64,000 nucleotides of DNA, taken from NCBI RefSeq assembly GCF_038008325.1, contig NZ_JBBOYW010000001.1:1106001-1170000 (forward strand), read 5' to 3'. The translations under genes and the position numbers were made by a program. Numbering within the stretch: the first letter of the stretch is position 1; every line of letters starts with the position of its first letter. Below, in pieces: positions 58,667-64,000 of the stretch. The notes under the pieces are model-generated. The model had not been told where the DNA came from, did not search any database, and saw only the letters and a list, made by a program, of their open reading frames with translations. The stretch is from Lysinibacillus sp. FSL K6-0232. GTDB taxonomy: Bacteria; Bacillota; Bacilli; Bacillales_A; Planococcaceae.

Positions 58667-58696
58667 TTGCAATTATAGACAATAGACATGTATAGT
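58667..58696 (+). promoter_or_regulatory. Sigma-A promoter for ymfF-ymfH-ymfI
   Basis: TTGCAA (58667-58672), an 18-base spacer and TATAGT (58691-58696) precede ymfF by about 45 bases. Confidence 0.6.
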
Positions 58697-58740
58697 ATGT
58701 GTAGTACATCGTTATATTAAGAAGGATAGGAGGGTTTTAT

Positions 58741-60012
58741 ATGTTTAAAACAATACCTTTTGCAAAAGGTGTCAATTTGCATATCCGACAAACGACCCAA
58801 TTTAAAACTGTAAACTTTTCAATTAAATGGAGAAGAGCATTAACAGCTAAAAGTGCCTCAGAGCGTACAGTATTAACAAATGTATTACAGCATAGTAATG
58901 CTAAATATAAGACAACGGCTGCTTTTCGAAGCTTTTTAGATGACTTGTATGGCACTGTGCTATATTTTGATACATCAAAGCGTGGCAATGAACATACAGT
59001 GCTGATGAATGTAGAAACGGTGAACGAGCATTATTTAGCAAACGCAAGTGTGTTAAACAATGTACTTGATTTATTGCACACAGCCATTTTTGAGCCAAAT
59101 TTAGAAAATGGCGTTTTTAAGGCATCGATTGTAGAGCGTGAAAAGCAAACCGTTATTCAACGCATTGAATCCATTTTTGATGATAAATCTCGTTTTGCAC
59201 AGTTTCGTTTACAGCAAATTTTAAGACCAAATGAGCCAGCCTCTATTTCAGCCAATGGTAGTGTAGAGGAAATTCAAAAAATCACACCTGCCTCGTTATT
59301 TGAAGCATATCAATCAATGCTTGCTAATGATAAAATCGATATTTATGTCGCTGGCGATATTAATGAAGCAGAAATTGTAGCAAAATTACAGCAAGCGCTA
59401 CCATTTAAAGATCGTACGCCAGAGGAAGTGCCAGCAGTGCTTCCACAAAAGCATCCCGAGCAAGACTATGTTCGAGAGCAGCATGAGATGAAGCAAGGGA
59501 AATTGCATATTGGCTTTAGTACATCCGTTAAATTTGGCGATCCAGATTTCGCTAAAATGCAAATTTTTAATGGTATCTTTGGTGGTTATCCACATGCTAA
59601 ATTATTTATGAATGTTCGTGAAAAAGAGAGCCTTGCTTATTATGCATCAAGTGCCTATGCCTCACATTATGGCTTAATTTTCGTTGTTTCTGGCATTGAG
59701 CCGAAAAATGAAGAAAAAGCATTGACATTAATTAAAGAACAATTAGCAGCTATACAGGCAGGAGATATTTCCAATTTAGAGCTGGAGCAAACAAAGGCAA
59801 TGCTCACAAATCAATTAAAAGAGTCTTTAGATTCTGCGCGTGGACAAATTGAAATTTTCGATCAATATAAAAATTTACCTGAGGAGTTCTCTGTGGAAGC
59901 TTGGGCAAATAAGTGGAAAGCTGTGACGAAGGAAGATGTTGTGGAAATGGCAAAAACAGTGCAGCTTGAAGCGGTCTATTTCTTATATGGAAAGGAGCAA
60001 GCCGCACAATGA
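58741..60012 (+). CDS. ymfF: M16-family protein without a zinc motif (YmfF type)
   Basis: The 423-residue product has the M16 fold, with a C-terminal half containing 'GGYPHAKLFMNVREKESLAYYASS'. The N-terminal half lacks HxxEH: the expected place reads 'LTNVLQHSNAKY'. It is therefore probably the non-catalytic half of a heterodimer with the next gene, which keeps the motif. AGGAGGG precedes the ATG. It overlaps ymfH by four bases. Paired catalytic and non-catalytic M16 proteins are known elsewhere, for example in peptide maturation. Confidence 0.9.
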   Translation: MFKTIPFAKGVNLHIRQTTQFKTVNFSIKWRRALTAKSASERTVLTNVLQHSNAKYKTTAAFRSFLDDLYGTVLYFDTSKRGNEHTVLMNVETVNEHYLANASVLNNVLDLLHTAIFEPNLENGVFKASIVEREKQTVIQRIESIFDDKSRFAQFRLQQILRPNEPASISANGSVEEIQKITPASLFEAYQSMLANDKIDIYVAGDINEAEIVAKLQQALPFKDRTPEEVPAVLPQKHPEQDYVREQHEMKQGKLHIGFSTSVKFGDPDFAKMQIFNGIFGGYPHAKLFMNVREKESLAYYASSAYASHYGLIFVVSGIEPKNEEKALTLIKEQLAAIQAGDISNLELEQTKAMLTNQLKESLDSARGQIEIFDQYKNLPEEFSVEAWANKWKAVTKEDVVEMAKTVQLEAVYFLYGKEQAAQ

Positions 60013-61310
60013 AAACAATTGAATTTAAGCAATTAGATGAAACACTTTATTATGAAAAGCTAGCGAATGGGTTAGATGTTTATATTTTACCGAAGAAAGG
60101 CTTTTCCAAAACATTTGTCACATTTACAACTAAATATGGCTCTGTCGATCGTACATTTGTACCGATTGGTGAAACAGAAAGTGTGACAGTACCAGATGGT
60201 ATTGCCCATTTTTTAGAGCATAAAATGTTTGAAAAAGAAGATGGAGATGTTTTCCAAAAGTTTAGCGAGTACGGTGCCTCTGCCAATGCCTTTACATCAT
60301 TTACACGCACGGCTTATTTATTTTCATCGACTGACAATATTTATAAAAGTACAGAAACATTATTAAATTTTGTGCAGGAGCCATACTTTACAGAAGCGAC
60401 TGTTAACAAGGAAAAGGGTATTATTGGGCAGGAAATTACGATGTATGATGACCAGCCTGATTGGCGTTTATATTTTGGGACAATCGAAAATATGTACCAT
60501 CACCATCCAGTAAAAATTGATATTGCAGGGACAATTGAATCCATTGATGGGATTACAGCAGACCATTTATATACATGCTACAATACATTTTACCATCCAT
60601 CCAATATGTTACTATTTGTGATCGGCGCAGTGGAGCCAGAGGAAATGATGACTTTTATTCGTGACAATCAAGGAAAAAAAGAATTCCCAGAGCCTACACC
60701 AATTCAACGCTTCTTTGATAAAGAGCCAACAGATGTGGCGATTAAGGAACGTACATTAAAGATGGATGTGCAAAAGCCTAAGGTATATATTGGCTTGAAA
60801 GCAAAAGACACAAATCTATCAGGTCAAGAAATGCTAAAGCATGAGCTAGCTGTTCAAATTGCGCTTGAGCTTATATTTGGGCGTACCTCTCATTTTTATG
60901 AGCACGTTTATGAGGCAGGCTTAATTGATGAAACATATGCCTTTGATTTTACCTTAGAAAAGGGCTTTGGCTTTGCCATGATTGGTTCTGATTCCACGGA
61001 GCCAGACCAATTAGCACAAACGATCATAGCAGAATTAGCAAAATATGAGAAAGATGCTAAGTTTGAAAGCGCTGATTTAGAGCGAATAAAGCGTAAAAAA
61101 ATCGGCTTCTTCTTACGTGCGCTCAATTCAATTGAGTTTATTGCGAACCAATTTACACGTTATTCATTTAATGACATGAATTTATTCGATGTCGTGCCAG
61201 TGCTTGAAGCGTTAACAATTGACGATTTGTATAAGGCATTTGCTTCGATTCAAGGCGAATCTCAACAAACAATATTTAAAATTTTACCAACGAAGCAGGA
61301 TGTACAATGA
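60009..61310 (+). CDS. ymfH: M16-family zinc peptidase (YmfH type)
   Basis: The 433-residue peptidase carries HFLEH (residues 67-71) in 'DGIAHFLEHKMFEKEDGD', with the third zinc ligand in 'EATVNKEKGIIGQEI'. The C-terminal domain contains 'GRTSHFYEHVYEAGLIDETYAF', the M16 substrate-binding region. Translational overlaps of four bases on both sides tie it to ymfF and ymfI. The substrate is unknown. Confidence 0.93.
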   Translation: MKTIEFKQLDETLYYEKLANGLDVYILPKKGFSKTFVTFTTKYGSVDRTFVPIGETESVTVPDGIAHFLEHKMFEKEDGDVFQKFSEYGASANAFTSFTRTAYLFSSTDNIYKSTETLLNFVQEPYFTEATVNKEKGIIGQEITMYDDQPDWRLYFGTIENMYHHHPVKIDIAGTIESIDGITADHLYTCYNTFYHPSNMLLFVIGAVEPEEMMTFIRDNQGKKEFPEPTPIQRFFDKEPTDVAIKERTLKMDVQKPKVYIGLKAKDTNLSGQEMLKHELAVQIALELIFGRTSHFYEHVYEAGLIDETYAFDFTLEKGFGFAMIGSDSTEPDQLAQTIIAELAKYEKDAKFESADLERIKRKKIGFFLRALNSIEFIANQFTRYSFNDMNLFDVVPVLEALTIDDLYKAFASIQGESQQTIFKILPTKQDVQ

Positions 61311-62035
61311 AAAAATTTGCGCTTATATTAGGTGCATCAGGTGAGATTGGGCATGCTATTTGTCGAAGTTTAGCAGAAGATGGCTGGTCTATCTATCTGC
61401 ATTATTCCCATAACGTGCAAGCGGCACAGACGTTATATCAATCCCTCTCTAAAGATTTCCCTGCACAGGAGTTTATGCTTGTACAGGGGGATTTTTCAAC
61501 ATCCACTGGTGCTGATAGCATGGCAGCACAAATTTTTCATGTGCAGGCAATTGTTTTTGCAAATGGGCAAGCGCATTATGCACTGCTTGAAGATACAGCT
61601 GTGGAGGATATGGATGCATTATGGCGTGTCCATGTGCAAAATCCAATGCGATTAACGGCTTTATTGTCCGCAAAGCTTCGCAAGCATAATGTTAGCTATG
61701 TGCTATTTATTGGCTCCATTTGGGGTGAAGCTGGCTCAGCAGGGGAAACATTGTATGCCACTGTTAAGGGAGCGCAGCATGCCTTTGTTAAGTCCTTTGC
61801 CAAGGAAGCGGCATTATCTCGTATTCGGGTCAATGCAATTGCTCCAGGCTTTATTAATACAGCTATGAACAGCCATTTAAGTCAACAGGAGCTCAATTAT
61901 ATTTTGGAAGATATTCCACTAGGCGAAATTGGGCAAACAAAGGATGTAGCTGAAATGGTGCGCTTTTATTTATCAGGCAAGGCTGATTATGTAACAGGAC
62001 AAATTATCCGATTAAATGGTGGTTGGTACATATAA
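61307..62035 (+). CDS. ymfI: Short-chain dehydrogenase/reductase (YmfI type)
   Basis: The 242-residue SDR has the nucleotide loop 'ILGASGEIGHAICRSLA' and 'FANGQAH' in place of NNAG. The catalytic set is Ser137 ('FIGSIWGEAGS'), Tyr150 and Lys154 ('YATVK'), followed by 'RVNAIAPGFINTAMN'. It resembles FabG-type reductases, but substrate and pathway are unknown. It is the third gene of the ymfF-ymfH-ymfI unit. Confidence 0.93.
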   Translation: MKKFALILGASGEIGHAICRSLAEDGWSIYLHYSHNVQAAQTLYQSLSKDFPAQEFMLVQGDFSTSTGADSMAAQIFHVQAIVFANGQAHYALLEDTAVEDMDALWRVHVQNPMRLTALLSAKLRKHNVSYVLFIGSIWGEAGSAGETLYATVKGAQHAFVKSFAKEAALSRIRVNAIAPGFINTAMNSHLSQQELNYILEDIPLGEIGQTKDVAEMVRFYLSGKADYVTGQIIRLNGGWYI

Positions 62036-62079
62036 TATTCTCTTTTGCACATACTACATGTGTAAAGGAGGAGGAACAT

Positions 62080-62337
62080 ATGACGATTTTAGAAAACTGG
62101 CAAAAATGGACATCGTTTTTAGGACAAAATGTCATGCAAGCGGAATCGAGCGGTATGCCAAAGAAAATGATTCAACAAGCTGCCGTACAAATCGGTGAAT
62201 ATTTGGCGACAAATGTCGATCCTAAAAATGAGCAAGAGCGTGTTTTGTCGGATTTATGGGGCGTTGCCTCTGAAGATGAAAAGCATGCGCTGGCGAATTG
62301 TGTCGTAAAGCTTGTACAAAATAAGCATGTGCAATAA
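62080..62337 (+). CDS. ymfJ: DUF3243 family protein (YmfJ type)
   Basis: I chose ATG 62080 (85 residues), preceded by a strong AAAGGAGGAGG; the open frame to 62023 overlaps ymfI. The protein is helical and carries 'ENWQKWTSFLGQNVMQAES' and 'EQERVLSDLWGVASEDEKHALA', typical of DUF3243. Its function is unknown. It lies between ymfI and ymfK as in B. subtilis. Confidence 0.92.
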   Translation: MTILENWQKWTSFLGQNVMQAESSGMPKKMIQQAAVQIGEYLATNVDPKNEQERVLSDLWGVASEDEKHALANCVVKLVQNKHVQ

Positions 62338-62338
62338 C

Positions 62339-62367
62339 AAAAGAGGAGAGCCTATCTCCTCTTTTTT
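62339..62367 (+). terminator. Terminator after ymfJ
   Basis: AGAGGAGA pairs with TCTCCTCT around a five-base loop with A and T runs outside. Confidence 0.85.
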
Positions 62368-62473
62368 CTATACAATTTCACTGAAAACGAGAACGTATGT
62401 AAGCATATCAGCTATGCATCTAAAAAAATTAGTAAGTTTTTAAAAATAACGCTATAATTCCGTGCATTCTAAC

Positions 62474-62502
62474 TTTCCATTACATAAAAAATCGGCTATG
62501 AT
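62474..62502 (+). promoter_or_regulatory. Possible promoter for ymfK
   Basis: TTTCCA (62474-62479), a 17-base spacer and TATGAT (62497-62502). A separate perfect TATAAT lies at 62453-62458 with a weak -35. Confidence 0.4.
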
Positions 62503-62548
62503 GGAACTTATAAAGGATTTTTTACGTTAACTAATAGGAAGGGAACGA

Positions 62549-63340
62549 GTGTGTTTGAGCGATTGGTACTTTGAATATGAAATTCAGGTGAATCGCCCTG
62601 GATTATTAGGAGATATTGCTTCACTTTTAGGGATGCTTCGTGTCAATATTATTTCAATAAATGGTGTCGATAAGGATCGACGAGGTATGTTAGTGCATAC
62701 AGACAATGATGAAGCGATTGAGCGTTTTCGTACAATTGTTTCGACAATGGAACATATTAACGTAACCAAATTTCGACAACCAAAACTTCGTGACCGACTA
62801 GCGCTTAGACATGGTCATTATATTCCTCGAGATGCAGACGAAAAAAATACATTCCACTTTGTGCGAGATGAACTGGGAATTTTAGTCGATTTTATGGCAG
62901 AGCTCTTTAAAAAAGAGGGACATAAGTTGATTGGTATACGTGGTATGCCCCGTGTAGGGAAGACCGAGTCTGTTGTTGCAGCAAGTGTTTGTGCCAATAA
63001 AAAGTGGATTTTCTTATCATCCACAATGATCAAGCAAACCGTTCGTAATAAACTTGTGGGGGATGAATTTAGTAGTAACAATATTTTTATATTAGATGGG
63101 ATTGTAACACGTCGTTCATCTGATGAGCGGCATATGCAATTGGTGCGTGAAATGATGAATATGCCGTGCATCAAAGTTGTAGAGCATCCTGATATGTTTG
63201 TTCAGCATTCAGAATATAAAATAGAAGATTTTGATTATATTATTGAACTACGTCATCACGTTGATGAAGAAATTACTTATGAAATAATGGAAAAAAATCA
63301 TATGTCCGAATCTGATTCATTTGGAGGATTTAATTTTTAA
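62549..63340 (+). CDS. ymfK: DUF3388 protein with ACT-like and P-loop segments (YmfK type)
   Basis: The 263-residue protein begins with an ACT-like region ('YEIQVNRPGLLGDIASLLGML', 'NIISINGVDKDRRGMLV'). It continues with the DUF3388 part, which has a P-loop-like 'GIRGMPRVGKTESVVAASVCA' and 'DFDYIIELRHHVDEEITYE'. GTG 62549 follows GGAAGGGAA; an in-frame TTG at 62555 is also possible. The function is unknown; an amino-acid-sensing nucleotide-binding role is inference from the domains. Confidence 0.9.
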   Translation: MCLSDWYFEYEIQVNRPGLLGDIASLLGMLRVNIISINGVDKDRRGMLVHTDNDEAIERFRTIVSTMEHINVTKFRQPKLRDRLALRHGHYIPRDADEKNTFHFVRDELGILVDFMAELFKKEGHKLIGIRGMPRVGKTESVVAASVCANKKWIFLSSTMIKQTVRNKLVGDEFSSNNIFILDGIVTRRSSDERHMQLVREMMNMPCIKVVEHPDMFVQHSEYKIEDFDYIIELRHHVDEEITYEIMEKNHMSESDSFGGFNF

Positions 63341-63365
63341 TTTGATGTTAAAGTAGGTGTTATTA

Positions 63366-64000
63366 GTGGCAGAATTAGGGACTCGACTGAAAGAGGCGAG
63401 ACTGTCTAAAGGCTACAGTTTAGACGATTTACAAGAAATAACGAAAATTCAAAAACGTTATTTAGTAGGAATTGAAGAAGGCAATTATTCCATTATGCCC
63501 GGTTCGTTTTATGTACGAGCTTTTATTAAGCAATATGCAGAGGCTGTTGGTCTAAACGCAGAGGAAATTTTAGAAACATATAAGAATGAGCTGCCAAGTA
63601 CACCAAATGATCAAGTAAGCCAATCAATAACAAATAGTCCTAGTAGACGTAAGGTAACAAAAGGCCCTTCCAATAAAATGATGGAGGCTATGCCAAAAAT
63701 TATTGTCGCTTTATTTATTATTGTTATTATTGTTATTATATGGGTGCTATGGCAATCCAAAAATAATGCACAACCAAATGAGGTTGACAATTCGACTCCT
63801 GAAATGGAGTACGATACAAATGTTAAACCAATTGATAGTGAAAAAGATAAAAAAGACAACAAAAATGAAGATACGCAAACAGATGACAAACAGGATACAG
63901 ATGCTAAAGAAGAAACACCAGCTGATGAAGAACAACCTGAAGATGAAGAAACGAAGCAAACAATTTCCGCGGGTACTGTTGAAGCAGATGGAGCAACAAC
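63366..64000 (+). CDS. ymfM: RodZ-like protein (YmfM type), 3' end outside the window
   Basis: This gene is open to the window end (211 codons seen). GTG 63366 follows AGTAGGTG. The N-terminus is a helix-turn-helix of the RodZ type ('LKEARLSKGYSLDDLQEITK', 'QKRYLVGIEEGNYSIMPGSF' and 'YVRAFIKQYAEAVGL'). A basic stretch, one membrane helix (about 104-125) and a very acidic Asp/Glu/Lys linker follow. In RodZ the HTH domain binds MreB to support rod shape; the outer DUF4115 domain would lie beyond the window. Confidence 0.92.
   Translation, partial: MAELGTRLKEARLSKGYSLDDLQEITKIQKRYLVGIEEGNYSIMPGSFYVRAFIKQYAEAVGLNAEEILETYKNELPSTPNDQVSQSITNSPSRRKVTKGPSNKMMEAMPKIIVALFIIVIIVIIWVLWQSKNNAQPNEVDNSTPEMEYDTNVKPIDSEKDKKDNKNEDTQTDDKQDTDAKEETPADEEQPEDEETKQTISAGTVEADGAT

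Overview
This window is an AT-rich Firmicutes chromosome segment from an endospore-forming, flagellated member of the Bacillaceae/Planococcaceae. Gene order and protein character look most like Lysinibacillus or a close relative; that genus call is inference, since no rRNA is present. Evidence for spore formation: both dipicolinate synthase subunits (dpaA, dpaB), a SpoIIIE/FtsK translocase and a candidate sigma-K promoter. Evidence for motility: the distal half of a fla/che operon with sigD. Almost every gene lies on the + strand; the exception is a four-gene cluster at 41645-44120.

Layout. 1-12131: flagellar export genes fliP-fliQ-fliR-flhB-flhA, placement genes flhF-flhG, chemotaxis genes cheB-cheA-cheW-cheC-cheD and an unrecognised small membrane protein, closed by a terminator. 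12132-12782: a non-coding stretch with several hairpins and a possible promoter. 12783-14470: sigD, a small conserved protein and a SwrB-like protein. 14630-22207: rpsB, tsf, pyrH, frr, uppS, cdsA, dxr, rseP (translation, then isoprenoid/lipid synthesis and intramembrane proteolysis). 22329-28625: proS and polC. 28903-36617: rimP, nusA, rnpM, ylxQ, infB, ylxP, rbfA, truB, ribF, rpsO (transcription-translation cluster). 36881-41304: DoxX-like gene, pnp and an M16 peptidase. 41645-44120 (-): GntR regulator, ABC ATPase and two permeases. 44263-49990: ymxH, dpaA, dpaB, asd, dapA and RNase J2. 50212-52503: ftsK/spoIIIE. 52702-58561: GntR regulator and a BMP-type nucleoside ABC importer. 58741-64000: ymfF, ymfH, ymfI, ymfJ, ymfK and the start of a RodZ-like gene that runs off the window.

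How the genes work together. The first 12 kb builds the flagellar export gate and the adaptation branch of chemotaxis, with SigD as the late-gene sigma factor. The dpa/asd/dapA block links aspartate-family synthesis to spore dipicolinate: DapA makes the precursor that DpaAB oxidises. The nusA-infB cluster and pnp/rnjB cover transcription, initiation and RNA decay.

Most of the window is conserved housekeeping DNA. I found no CRISPR array, transposase, rRNA, tRNA, prophage or clear defence system. The parts most worth a second look are non-coding: a roughly 300-base structured leader in front of the nucleoside-transporter ATPase gene, a structured leader in front of sigD, a long hairpin between nusA and rnpM, and two 95-base nested inverted-repeat elements. 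The GntR/ABC exporter cluster is notable because it interrupts a usually conserved neighbourhood and carries a clear promoter-overlapping operator.
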